From positions 1 to 64,000 of the forward strand of contig QIBA01000055.1 of NCBI GenBank assembly GCA_003225175.1: a DNA stretch of 64,000 bases, read 5' to 3'. The notes below the pieces were generated by a model. It saw only the letters and a list, made by a program, of their open reading frames with translations, was not told the DNA's origin and did no database searches. Each line of letters begins with the position of its first letter. The first letter of the stretch is position 1. Below, one piece after another: positions 34,470 through 42,522 of this stretch. A program made the translations under genes and the position numbers. The stretch is from Acidobacteriota bacterium. GTDB taxonomy: Bacteria; Acidobacteriota; Terriglobia; Terriglobales; Acidobacteriaceae.

Positions 34470-35315
34470 ATGGACATCTTCGAAGAGATCGTCGATCTAA
34501 GACGTGCCGGAAGACGCGGCGCTCTAGCCACGATCGTGAACGCGAGGGGATCGATTCCTTCGTTCGAATCGGCGAGGATGCTGGTGCGAGACGATGGCAG
34601 CATCAGCGGCACAATTGGCGGAGGCTGCGTTGAAGCTGAAGTCTGGCAGGCTGCACGGGAAGTTATGGAGCAGGAGAAGCCGCGCACGCTGACCTTCAAC
34701 TTGAATCACGATCCCAAGTACGACACCGGGCTCGTGTGTGGCGGCACACTCGAAATTTATCTGGAACCAATCCTGCCCGTGCAAACCGTGTATTTGTTCG
34801 GTGCCGGACACGTTTCAGTCAACGTGTATCGTGCCGCGCGCATGGCCGGCTTTGAGGTAGTCGTCGTAGATGACCGACAGAGTTATGCCAGTCGCGAGCG
34901 CTTCCCTGAAGCCAAAGACGTTTACGCGGAGGATTTCGACCGTGCCCTCTCGCAGCTCGCACCGAACCATTCTTCCTATCTGGTGATCGTCACCCGCGGA
35001 CACCGCGATGACATGCGCGTTCTGCGTTGGGCGGTCGATACTCCGGCAAAGTACATCGGCATGATCGGCTCGCAACGCAAAGTGATTGCCATCTACAAAC
35101 AGCTCGAAAAAGAAGGCGTTGCCTCTGAAAAGCTATCGCGTGTCTATGCGCCAGTCGGGCTCGATATCGGCGCCATTACCCCGGAAGAGATTGCGATTGC
35201 CATTGTGGCCGAGATGATCGCGATTCGACGCGGAGCCGGCTCTTTAAATCACAAGCGCAGCCTGAAGGCAGCGGAGATACTTCAGTCTACAAAGCAGACT
35301 TCGGACAAAGATTAA
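34470..35315 (+). CDS. xdhC: XdhC/CoxI-family molybdenum cofactor maturation protein
   Basis: A 281-residue XdhC/CoxI protein from the ATG at 34470. The N-terminal part (ALATIVNARGSIPSFESARMLV, GTIGGGCVEAEVW) is the XdhC-CoxI domain. VYLFGAGHVSVNVYRAARMAGF opens the Rossmann-type C-terminal domain, with KYIGMIGSQRKV and DIGAITPEEIAIAIVAEMIA later. XdhC binds molybdenum cofactor, helps its sulfuration and hands it to xanthine dehydrogenase-type enzymes. No such hydroxylase is in the window. The MocA-like gene follows after an inverted repeat and supports the cofactor role. Confidence 0.93.
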   Translation: MDIFEEIVDLRRAGRRGALATIVNARGSIPSFESARMLVRDDGSISGTIGGGCVEAEVWQAAREVMEQEKPRTLTFNLNHDPKYDTGLVCGGTLEIYLEPILPVQTVYLFGAGHVSVNVYRAARMAGFEVVVVDDRQSYASRERFPEAKDVYAEDFDRALSQLAPNHSSYLVIVTRGHRDDMRVLRWAVDTPAKYIGMIGSQRKVIAIYKQLEKEGVASEKLSRVYAPVGLDIGAITPEEIAIAIVAEMIAIRRGAGSLNHKRSLKAAEILQSTKQTSDKD

Positions 35316-35322
35316 TCTTGGT

Positions 35323-35458
35323 TACGTGGTTCCGGCCACCCTCGGTCCGGCTTTTGGTTTTGCTTTCCGGCCTAGAACTACATATTTGACGGTTTGGAAT
35401 CCCTCACGTTCTTCGGATCTCACGCATCCCACCGGCCGAGGGCGGCCGGAACCACGTA
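35323..35458. repeat. Family C miniature inverted-repeat element
   Basis: The left arm, TACGTGGTTCCGGCC then CCTCGG, starts at 35323. It is complementary to the right arm 35432-35458 over about 26 bases with one substitution and one extra base. The ~80-base centre codes for nothing. The arms could make a long hairpin in the xdhC-mocA intergenic RNA, or mark a non-autonomous mobile element. Single-arm relatives occur at 8290 and possibly 42495. Confidence 0.75.
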
Positions 35459-35480
35459 GCCTTGCTGTACCCTATCTCTC

Positions 35481-36089
35481 GTGGCTCGCGTTTCATCAAT
35501 AGCAGGAATCATTCTCGCTGCCGGCTCCTCCTCCCGTATGGGACAGGACAAAGCGCTACTGCAGTATGGAGGGCGAAGTTTCCTGGCCGGAGCGATACAA
35601 GTGCTCCAAAACGTTTGCGATTTCGTGCTCGTCGTCGCAGGAAAGAACATCGACCAGTTGAGGCCAATCATCTATCAAAATTCGGCCTACCTTGTCCTTA
35701 ACCCGCAGCCGGAGCTTGGGCAATTCAGCTCTCTGCGCTTGGGACTCCAAGCTGTGCTCAATCGCGGCCGCGATACTGCTTGCGTCACGCTGGTAGACCG
35801 GCCACCGGCACAGACGCACACCGTGCAGAGACTCAAAGAACACTTCTTCAAGACCTCCCCGGAAATCACCTGGGCCGTAGTGCCGCAGTTCGATGGGAAG
35901 CATGGCCATCCCGTAATCTTCGCTCGCGAAATGATCGAAGCCTTTCTGCGGGCAACGCCGTCGAGCAACGCCCGAGAAATTGAACATCAGCATCAAGCCT
36001 ACATCGAATATCTCGATGTGGACGATCCGGGCATCGCGCTAGACATCAACACTCCTGAGGATTACTCGTCTCTACAAGCCGGCCGATGA
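35481..36089 (+). CDS. Molybdenum cofactor nucleotidyltransferase (MocA/MobA-like)
   Basis: A 202-residue nucleotidyltransferase from a GTG at 35481. IAGIILAAGSSSRMGQDKALL is split here as AAGSSSRMGQDKAL, the nucleotide-binding loop with its catalytic Lys; CVTLVDRPPAQ carries the metal-binding Asp where MocA proteins usually read DQP. HGHPVIFAREM is the family's HPV motif and DINTPEDY closes the domain. With XdhC upstream it probably transfers CMP to molybdopterin for hydroxylase-type enzymes. The following HAD gene overlaps its stop by four bases (ATGA). Confidence 0.88.
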   Translation: MARVSSIAGIILAAGSSSRMGQDKALLQYGGRSFLAGAIQVLQNVCDFVLVVAGKNIDQLRPIIYQNSAYLVLNPQPELGQFSSLRLGLQAVLNRGRDTACVTLVDRPPAQTHTVQRLKEHFFKTSPEITWAVVPQFDGKHGHPVIFAREMIEAFLRATPSSNAREIEHQHQAYIEYLDVDDPGIALDINTPEDYSSLQAGR

Positions 36090-36817
36090 CTTCTCCTGGA
36101 TACGGTTCGTTCAACAGTCCTGAAGATTTCGTGGAGGCGGTCGCGAATCTGCGGCCGCAGCTTTCTGCTTTCGATTGCGACGGTACTCTGTGGTTCGGCG
36201 ACTCCGGTATGAAATTCATGTACTGGGAGATTGAGGAAGGGTTGATCGCGTCCGATGTCGCAGCGTGGATGTTGCGCCGCTATGACGAATATCTCGCCGG
36301 ACGAGTCAGCGAAGACGAAATCTGTGGTGAGATGGTCCAGATTCATCGCGGAATTCCTGAACAGAGGATTCGAGAGTTTGCGGCGGGCTTCGTCAAGTCC
36401 AATATAATGCCGCACTTCTTTCCCGAAATGATAACGTTGGTGAACAGACTTCGCATGCAAAGCTGTGATATTTGGGCGGTTTCTTCAACCAACAATTGGG
36501 TGATTGAAGAGGCGGTCAGCAAGATCGGAATCCCTGCTGAGCGCGTATTGGCGGTTCGCGTTGAGATCGACCGTGGTATCGCTACCGATCATCTCGGAGA
36601 GATGACATCTGGGCCAGGCAAAGCGCATGCGTTGCAGCGCGTGCTCAAGAAGCCCCTCGACGTGAGCTTCGGTAATTCGATCTTTGATCTGGAGATGCTG
36701 GAGCTGGCGCGGAATGCTTTCCCAGTGAACCCGAATGATGATCTTCGGAAGATTGCGGAACAGCGCGCCTGGCGATTTTACCAACCTGCCGTTGCGAAGC
36801 TCACTTCCACTGCTTGA
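36086..36817 (+). CDS. HAD-family phosphatase
   Basis: A 243-residue haloacid dehalogenase-like hydrolase. The catalytic loop is AFDCDGTLWFGDSG (nucleophile Asp and acid Asp, DxDGT), the second motif is DIWAVSSTNNWVI with its Ser, and the third is VSFGNSIFDLEMLELA with Lys upstream (GKAHAL). The helical cap inserted after motif I resembles phosphoserine phosphatase-like members. It should dephosphorylate a small phosphoester, unknown. The start overlaps the MocA-like stop (ATGA), and the 3' end overlaps the converging Fe-S scaffold gene by 17 bp. Confidence 0.87.
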   Translation: MTSPGYGSFNSPEDFVEAVANLRPQLSAFDCDGTLWFGDSGMKFMYWEIEEGLIASDVAAWMLRRYDEYLAGRVSEDEICGEMVQIHRGIPEQRIREFAAGFVKSNIMPHFFPEMITLVNRLRMQSCDIWAVSSTNNWVIEEAVSKIGIPAERVLAVRVEIDRGIATDHLGEMTSGPGKAHALQRVLKKPLDVSFGNSIFDLEMLELARNAFPVNPNDDLRKIAEQRAWRFYQPAVAKLTSTA

Positions 36818-37157
36818 GAGCAAGCTGAAGGCAATCGATTGCCAGATGGCTGGCATGAACGCTCTCGTTTGGTAAAGCACCGAGTATATCCACAATCGAC
36901 TCCCGCGTTATTCCTCGCGCTTCCAACGCATTCTTGCCGATGAGCGCCTCAGTCAAAGCTGAGCCGCAGGCAATGGCAGCGACACATCCTCTCACCTGGT
37001 ACTTCGCTTCCTCAATTTTGTTATTCCTGATTCGCAGCATCAGTTTCATGACATCGCCGCAAGCGGGATTCTCCGCTTGCACGCTGACTTCAGGCGAATC
37101 CATGGCACCAGCGTTGCGTGGATGCTGGAAATGATCGAGCAATTGAGGTCGATACAT
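36801..37157 (-). CDS. IscU/NifU-like iron-sulfur scaffold protein with altered third cysteine
   Basis: A 118-residue scaffold from the ATG at 37157; the frame extends upstream without family match. LLDHFQHPRNAGAM and ENPACGD (Cys33) are typical, as is RGCVAAIACGSALTE (Cys58, with an extra Cys64). The third cluster ligand, normally in an HCS motif, is Ala102 (HASHLAIDC), though a Cys follows at 109. The protein may thus hold a cluster with a changed ligand set, or belong to a non-standard branch. No iscS, sufB or nifS gene is adjacent. It is divergent from the BtuF-like gene, 76 bp apart. Confidence 0.82.
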   Translation of the reverse strand: MYRPQLLDHFQHPRNAGAMDSPEVSVQAENPACGDVMKLMLRIRNNKIEEAKYQVRGCVAAIACGSALTEALIGKNALEARGITRESIVDILGALPNESVHASHLAIDCLQLALKQWK

Positions 37158-37233
37158 GGTGACGAGATAAAGAAACCCAGGCATTGCTGCCCGCTGTTCC
37201 CGAACCGATAGAATCACCTTATCGCATTTCATT

Positions 37234-38067
37234 ATGCCCTTTCTCTCCCATCCCGCTGACTTCACTCCGCAGCGTGTTGTCTCATTGCAGCCATCCGTTA
37301 CCTCCACAATGGAGCGTCTGGGGCTGCTTGATCGTCTCATCGCTTGCACGAAGTACTGCGCCGACATCTGTCCCGCAGTGAAACAACGCGCAATCGCGAT
37401 CATCGAGGATTCATGGACCGCCGATTCCGAACAGATTCGCGCTGTAAATCCAGACTTGGTGATCGCCTCCGTTCCCTATCAAGTCGAAGCCCTTGCTGAG
37501 ATTCTGAAATCCGGCGCTCAGTTTCTCGGACTGGCGCCCCATACCCTGCGCGATGTTTATGCCGATATCGCCGCAATCGCCGGCATTATGAACGAAGCTA
37601 ATCGCGGGCATTATCTGATCCGCGAAATGCAAATGGAGATCGAACGGGTTCGCTCCCGAAACGCAACGCGAGAACCTCGTCCGACGATTTATTGCGAGGA
37701 GTGGGGGAAGCCGCTCATTTACTCACAAGCCTGGGTTGCGGAACTTGTAGAGGTAGCAGGCGGCAGATTTCTTGGCGACGCCGGAAAGCAAACTACTCCC
37801 GAAATGATTCAGCAACTCGATCCCGACGTAATGATTGCAGCCTGGTGCGGGGCGGGAGATCGCGTGCCACTGGAAAAAATTATCTCCTGGCGCGGATGGG
37901 AGTCGCTCCGAGCTGTTCGCAGCGGACACGTGTATTGCATTAATGACGAGTATCTGAACACACCCGGACCCACTCTCCTGGCCGGCTTGCGCGCGCTGGA
38001 AGCAGCCATTAACGGGCGCGAAGCTAATGGATTACGTCGCATGGCATCCATGGTCCCGTCGAAATGA
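37234..38067 (+). CDS. BtuF-like (cobalamin/metal) substrate-binding protein without signal peptide
   Basis: A 277-residue protein with the helical-backbone metal-receptor fold. RVVSLQPSVTSTMERLGLLDRLI matches the N-terminal lobe of BtuF-type proteins, then NPDLVIASVPYQVEAL, a connecting helix around LIREMQMEIERVRSR, and the C-terminal lobe WVAELVEVAGGRFLGD and LDPDVMIAAWCGAG. Family members capture vitamin B12 or metal chelates in the periplasm. No export signal is seen at the chosen start and upstream codons do not offer one, so this copy may be cytoplasmic. No BtuCD-type transporter genes are adjacent. Confidence 0.82.
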   Translation: MPFLSHPADFTPQRVVSLQPSVTSTMERLGLLDRLIACTKYCADICPAVKQRAIAIIEDSWTADSEQIRAVNPDLVIASVPYQVEALAEILKSGAQFLGLAPHTLRDVYADIAAIAGIMNEANRGHYLIREMQMEIERVRSRNATREPRPTIYCEEWGKPLIYSQAWVAELVEVAGGRFLGDAGKQTTPEMIQQLDPDVMIAAWCGAGDRVPLEKIISWRGWESLRAVRSGHVYCINDEYLNTPGPTLLAGLRALEAAINGREANGLRRMASMVPSK

Positions 38068-38226
38068 ACTATTATGATGTCTTGGTGGGCGGCATCCAAG
38101 GACAGTTTCTCCTACTTAGTCTTTCGTGGGCAGTGTGTGCCCGGTGTTCGTGCCTGTGAAGGACATGACTACATTCATCTCGCTGCAACATCGCTCTGTC
38201 ACAATTCCAATTCGGCGGACGCTTGC

Positions 38227-38634
38227 GTGTCGAGCGTAAAGCAGGTGGTAGCGGCTCTCATCGTCCGCGATGGCAAGCTCCTGATCTGCCAGCGCACAAA
38301 AGATCAGCCTATGGCATTGAAGTGGGAATTCCCGGGTGGCAAGATCGAGCCCGGGGAGGAACAAGTCGCGGCACTACGCCGGGAGCTTGACGAAGAATTG
38401 GGAATTTCGGCGACCATCGGCGAAAAAGTGACCTCAATACAGCATCACTACAAGCGTGGGGGAGCCGTGGAGCTGCATTTTTATCGAGTACGAGAATATA
38501 AAGGCGAGATGGAGAATCGCATTTTCGAGCAGATTCGCTGGGTAGATCGCCGCGATCTCCCTCGTTTCGACTTCCTCGACGCAGACCGCGACATCATCCA
38601 GCAGCTTGCCAACGGAAAATTGCTGCCAAACTGA
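38227..38634 (+). CDS. Nudix hydrolase of the MutT type
   Basis: A 135-residue Nudix protein from the GTG at 38227; the frame is open back to 38074, but that part resembles nothing. The Nudix box reads GGKIEPGEEQVAALRRELDE plus ELGI, with all catalytic glutamates. It begins with VKQVVAALIVRDGKLLICQR and PMALKWEFPGG, typical of MutT-like 8-oxo-dGTP diphosphatases, and RWVDRRDLPRFDFLDADRDI near the end supports that subgroup. It likely cleans oxidised nucleotides. It converges with the NRAMP-like transporter gene. Confidence 0.87.
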   Translation: MSSVKQVVAALIVRDGKLLICQRTKDQPMALKWEFPGGKIEPGEEQVAALRRELDEELGISATIGEKVTSIQHHYKRGGAVELHFYRVREYKGEMENRIFEQIRWVDRRDLPRFDFLDADRDIIQQLANGKLLPN

Positions 38635-38691
38635 GCTCGGAACTGCGCTCAGGCACCTCACAAAGAGGTCATTTCTGGTATTTATTGCGTT

Positions 38692-39945
38692 TTACTTCTG
38701 TGTGAACGGATATGCCAGCGACAACAGGATAAGAACAACAGTCGTGCTCCAGGCGATCATGTTGAAGAGCCTCGAATTGGTGTGGCTGCCCATTAGTTCC
38801 TTTTTGTTGATTAGGAGCAGCATGAAAATGAGCACCGCAGGTAGCGCAATCCCGTTGATCACCTGTGAAAGAATCGAGACTTTTACGAGCGGAACGCCTG
38901 GAATCAGAACAAATCCCGCGCCTGCAGCCAAGAGAATCGTGTAGAGCCAGTAGAACACTCGGGCTTCTTTGAAACTGCGGTCCACTCCAGACTCAAATCC
39001 CAAACCCTCGCACACCGTGTAAGCGGTAGAAATCGGCAAAATCGACGCGGCAAAGAGCGATGCATTGAGCAGCCCGGCTCCAAAAAGGATTGAGGCATAC
39101 TTGCTCGCGAGCGGCTCAAGGGCGACAACGGCATCTGCTGGATCGTGAATTTCGGTGTGTCCAGCGGCAAAGAGGGTTGCGGCGCACGCCACGATGATGA
39201 ACCAAGCGACAATGTCGGTAAATAAACATCCGACAATCACATCGAGCCGTGAGGCAGCGTATTGCTTAATGCTCACGCGCTTCTCCGCCACAGAGGCCTG
39301 CAGGTAAAACTGCATCCATGGAGCGATCGTCGTGCCCACAAGGCCAATAATCATGTACAGGTATGCAGAATTGTGAAAGTCATGAAAAGATGGCGGACGC
39401 ACAGTATTGACCATCGCCGCACTCCAGTCCGGATGAGCGAGAACGCCAGCGATGATGTAAGCGACATAAAAGAACGAGGCGCCCAGGAAGACTTTCTCAA
39501 CGCTTGTGTACGTGCCTTTCACCACGATGAACCACACAATCACGGCACACACGGGAACGCTGATGTAGCGGCTAATGCCGAACAGCTCCAAGCTTCCCGC
39601 GATTCCTAAGAATTCAGTGATGACGTTGCCGAAGTTGACAATCACCAGTGCGAACATCATGAGGAACGTCGCGCGGATGCCGAACTCTTCGCGGATCAGG
39701 TCGCTCAGACCTTTGCCCGTGACAGCACCCATGCGGGCGCACATCTCCTGAATCACGATCAACGAGATCGTGATTGGGACCATGGTCCAGAGCAGCGAGT
39801 ATCCAAACTGTGCTCCGGCCTGAGAGTAGGTGAATATGCCGCCGGCGTCGTTGTCGACGTTGGCGGTGATAAATCCCGGACCGACGACGGAAAAAAACAG
39901 AAGCAGTTTTATCCACCATCGAGACAGTATTCTCTTCGGTCTCAC
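38692..39945 (-). CDS. NRAMP-related divalent metal (probably magnesium) transporter
   Basis: A 417-residue transporter of the NRAMP/SLC11 fold with about eleven helices. Helix 1 reads GPGFITANVDNDAGG where classical NRAMPs have the DPGN metal site, so the Asp remains (Asp33) but Asn is Gly36. In helix 6 the classical Met-Pro-His becomes Ala-Pro-Trp (208-210), removing the sulfur ligand that favours manganese and iron. These changes match the NRAMP-related magnesium transporter branch. The gene follows, 111 bp downstream on the same strand, a soluble protein with MgtE-type sensor domains, which supports a magnesium role. Substrate is inferred. Confidence 0.88.
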   Translation of the reverse strand: MRPKRILSRWWIKLLLFFSVVGPGFITANVDNDAGGIFTYSQAGAQFGYSLLWTMVPITISLIVIQEMCARMGAVTGKGLSDLIREEFGIRATFLMMFALVIVNFGNVITEFLGIAGSLELFGISRYISVPVCAVIVWFIVVKGTYTSVEKVFLGASFFYVAYIIAGVLAHPDWSAAMVNTVRPPSFHDFHNSAYLYMIIGLVGTTIAPWMQFYLQASVAEKRVSIKQYAASRLDVIVGCLFTDIVAWFIIVACAATLFAAGHTEIHDPADAVVALEPLASKYASILFGAGLLNASLFAASILPISTAYTVCEGLGFESGVDRSFKEARVFYWLYTILLAAGAGFVLIPGVPLVKVSILSQVINGIALPAVLIFMLLLINKKELMGSHTNSRLFNMIAWSTTVVLILLSLAYPFTQK

Positions 39946-40056
39946 TCAGGCACTCACATCAGAATGTCGGGATTGCACTTCGCGAATGCGAAGCAGTCCA
40001 GAATAAACGGGGAACGGGAATCGGTCAGCCGGAAAAGCTGTCGAGCTACGATTTTG

Positions 40057-41304
40057 TCAACGCTGCTCCCGAAGAAGAGTAATTACATCGTCCGCGGTAA
40101 TAATCCCGCGCAGCCGTTGTTCTCGGTTGATGACCGGTAACGTGTACAGGTTGTACTTGTCCATCAGCTCGGCGACTTTGTTCTGTTTGTCGCTTTCATG
40201 AACAAAGACCAGCGGATGGGCGGTAAGTTCCTTGAGCGGTTTCATGGGTGAGTTCAGAACGATTCGTTGCAGCGGCACGGAGCCGGTGAGTTTGCCGTCA
40301 GCGTCGACGAGATAGATTGTCGCGACGCTCTCGACGCCGCCTTCGAAGGCGCGTAAGAGCTCGATCGCTTGACCAGCAGTCGCATCCTCGGGAGCGGCGA
40401 GGAACTCTGTTGTCATACGACCAGCGGCAGTATTCTCGCCATGTTCGAGGAGTTCTACTACTTCTTCGCGCTCCTCGGGCTCCATCTCTTCCAGGATCTC
40501 TTCGGAGCGCTCCTCGGGAAGTTGATCTAACAAATCAGCGGCGGCATCAGGATCCATTTCCTCCACGATGTCGGCAGCCCGCTCCGGATCGAGCGATTCG
40601 ACAATCGATGCCTGAATGTCTGGATCGACTTCTTCTAAAGCTTCGGCAGCGACTTCCTCGTCCAGAGTCTCGAATACTGCCTCACGCTCAGCCGGAGCCA
40701 GTTCTTCCACGATGTCGGCAATATCGGCCGGATGCAGCTGCGACAAGCGTTCATGGTCGATTCGCAGCTTCACGCGCCGCGCCGGATCGGTCTCAATCAA
40801 ATCGACGAATTCCCAGGGAATGACTCGCGGTTTCAACTTTCTCACTACGGCTTCAATCGCTCCGGCAGGAGCCACGCCCTTCAGCAGGCGCCGCACCGCC
40901 CCACGCAGACCAACGTCGACCTCGGAAATTTTGAGATTCACACCGCCATTCGCCGGTTCGGGATGCAGATCAACATCATTGACGCGGACGACCTTGCGTC
41001 CATGAACGTCGATGATCTGCTGGTCGAGGAGGTCTCGTTCTAGAAGGAAAAAGTCATCGAGAGTCGCTGCATGGGGCCACTCTGATGCAGGAGAAGAGGC
41101 ACGAACCTGCGCGTCCGCTCCAATCTGAATCATGCTGGGCACGAGAAAACGGTCTCCGTGCGCAGTCTTTATCACCAGCCCCGAAACTCGGTTCGGATCC
41201 TCCTGCGGACGCAGCGCGACCTCCCTCACCTTGCCCGCGACGGCTCCGCTGGAGTCGGTAACGCGAGTACCGAGGAGACGCGAAAGTGCCAAACCATGAT
41301 TCAC
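40057..41304 (-). CDS. Soluble PRC-barrel/MgtE-N/CBS protein, probable magnesium sensor
   Basis: A 415-residue protein from the GTG at 41304; an ATG at 41478 would add 58 residues with no recognised domain, so the start is uncertain. Residues ~1-70 and 85-165 look like PRC-barrel-type beta domains. Residues ~188-290 are the acidic superhelical MgtE N-domain (LHPADIADIVEELAP, MDPDAAADLLDQLPEERSEE). Residues ~296-413 are two CBS domains. In true MgtE a five-helix channel domain follows; here the protein stops and no membrane segment exists. It precedes the NRAMP-related gene and probably senses magnesium or nucleotide and acts on it. Confidence 0.85.
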   Translation of the reverse strand: MNHGLALSRLLGTRVTDSSGAVAGKVREVALRPQEDPNRVSGLVIKTAHGDRFLVPSMIQIGADAQVRASSPASEWPHAATLDDFFLLERDLLDQQIIDVHGRKVVRVNDVDLHPEPANGGVNLKISEVDVGLRGAVRRLLKGVAPAGAIEAVVRKLKPRVIPWEFVDLIETDPARRVKLRIDHERLSQLHPADIADIVEELAPAEREAVFETLDEEVAAEALEEVDPDIQASIVESLDPERAADIVEEMDPDAAADLLDQLPEERSEEILEEMEPEEREEVVELLEHGENTAAGRMTTEFLAAPEDATAGQAIELLRAFEGGVESVATIYLVDADGKLTGSVPLQRIVLNSPMKPLKELTAHPLVFVHESDKQNKVAELMDKYNLYTLPVINREQRLRGIITADDVITLLREQR

Positions 41305-41530
41305 AATGGGCAGGATAGCGCAAAAGGAATGAGCACCGAACCAATCTTCATTTTCAATCAGCAGAACGTCACCGGAGCTGCGTCGTCCCCGGTTGGCAGA
41401 GCCTGACAAAAGCAATTGATTGACAGACTCGCAAGCGACAGGCAAACTACCGATTTCACTTGAGCAGGCGAAGGGCAACGCAGCTTAAGGGGTGCGGAGG
41501 TGCCATACGGTCGGCTCGGAAAATGAGTTC

Positions 41531-41974
41531 ATGACCTTAGAACGGGTCTCATACACGCTGGATTCCACGCTCGACAGCGTAAACAAAGCAGAACAGACGG
41601 CTGAGGCATTAGCGGCCAAAATGCCTTTTGAAGAGGAAGACTGTCATCGGATCGCAATGGCCGTTCGCGAAGCGGCGGTAAATGCCGTGCTACACGGCAA
41701 CGCTTACGATCCGAAAAAGAAGATGACGGTGTCTTTTGAGAATACCGGCGATTCGCTTGTAATTAAGATCGCCGATCAGGGGCGCGGGCTCAGAGACGAA
41801 GACATTCCCGATCCGTTGGCGGAAGAGAACCTGCTCAAGCAGTCCGGGCGAGGCATTTTTCTCATTCGATCGTTTATGGACGAGGTCAAGATCCGTCATC
41901 TGGAGCCTGGAACGGAAATTACGCTAGTCAAACACATCGGCCATTCAGAAGCGGCCACGGAGGAAAGACAGTGA
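41531..41974 (+). CDS. Anti-sigma factor kinase (RsbW/SpoIIAB type)
   Basis: A 147-residue GHKL ATPase from the ATG at 41531. The N-box helix is CHRIAMAVREAAVNAVLHGNAY, the G1 box IKIADQGRGLRDEDI, and GRGIFLIRSFMDEV the G2 box. Proteins of this kind hold a sigma factor inactive and phosphorylate a STAS-domain antagonist; others are part of a partner switch with a different output. The STAS gene overlaps its stop by four bases (GTGA), confirming the pair. The controlled sigma factor is not in this window. It is divergent from the MgtE-like sensor gene. Confidence 0.9.
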   Translation: MTLERVSYTLDSTLDSVNKAEQTAEALAAKMPFEEEDCHRIAMAVREAAVNAVLHGNAYDPKKKMTVSFENTGDSLVIKIADQGRGLRDEDIPDPLAEENLLKQSGRGIFLIRSFMDEVKIRHLEPGTEITLVKHIGHSEAATEERQ

Positions 41975-42318
41975 CGATGAAAGCAAGCAGCCGACGCGTT
42001 GATGGCGTCACCATTCTGGATTTAAGCGGACGCATCACCTTGGGTGAAGGCAGCGTCGTGCTCCGAGATCACATTCGCGATCTGCTCGGCAAGAGCGAAA
42101 AGAAGATACTGCTAAACCTTGGAGATGTGACCTATATCGACAGCTCAGGAATTGGCGAATTGGTCAGCGCGTTCACTACGGTGCGCAATCAAGGTGGTGA
42201 GCTGAAGCTTTTGAATCTTACAAAGAAGGTCCACGACTTGCTGCAAATCACGAAGCTCTATACGGTTTTCGATGTAAAAGACGACGAAGCTTCCGCGGTC
42301 AAAGCGTTTTCGAGATAG
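41971..42318 (+). CDS. Anti-anti-sigma factor (STAS domain)
   Basis: A 115-residue STAS protein from a GTG at 41971. VDGVTILDLSGRITLGEGS is the first beta unit, and VTYIDSSGIGELVSAF carries the phospho-acceptor serine (Ser58 or Ser59) that the upstream kinase would modify. Unphosphorylated, such a protein binds the anti-sigma kinase and frees its partner. The overlap of the start with the kinase gene ensures near-equal synthesis. A hairpin at 42344-42368 follows. Confidence 0.93.
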   Translation: MTMKASSRRVDGVTILDLSGRITLGEGSVVLRDHIRDLLGKSEKKILLNLGDVTYIDSSGIGELVSAFTTVRNQGGELKLLNLTKKVHDLLQITKLYTVFDVKDDEASAVKAFSR

Positions 42319-42343
42319 TTTGCACGACAATACGCGCCGCAAA

Positions 42344-42373
42344 AGGCCGGGTGCTCATTCCCCGGCTTACTTT
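42344..42373 (+). terminator. Probable rho-independent terminator after the anti-sigma pair
   Basis: GCCGGG at 42346-42351 and CCCGGC at 42361-42366, extended by a G-T and an A-T pair, form an 8-bp stem with a 9-base loop. TTACTTT follows on the plus strand. It lies 26 bases after the STAS gene stop. Confidence 0.6.
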
Positions 42374-42494
42374 CAGCCCTGCAAGAATCCGTATATTCAG
42401 AACCACGCCCTTAGCGGGTGGTGCTTTGGCTTGAGATTGATGTCGCATTTACCCGTTCAGGAATCCGAGGAGCAACACCGACCCCAACGTCAAC

Positions 42495-42522
42495 GGAACC
42501 ACCCACTACCGCAGGTGGTTCC
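42495..42522. repeat. Short inverted repeat at the end of the peroxiredoxin-like gene
   Basis: GGAACCACC (42495-42503) and GGTGGTTCC (42514-42522) are exact complements around a ten-base loop. The stem straddles the minus-strand stop codon at 42506. GGTGGTTCC also occurs in the family C arms as GTGGTTCC, so this may be a related remnant that became the gene's 3' end. Confidence 0.55.
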
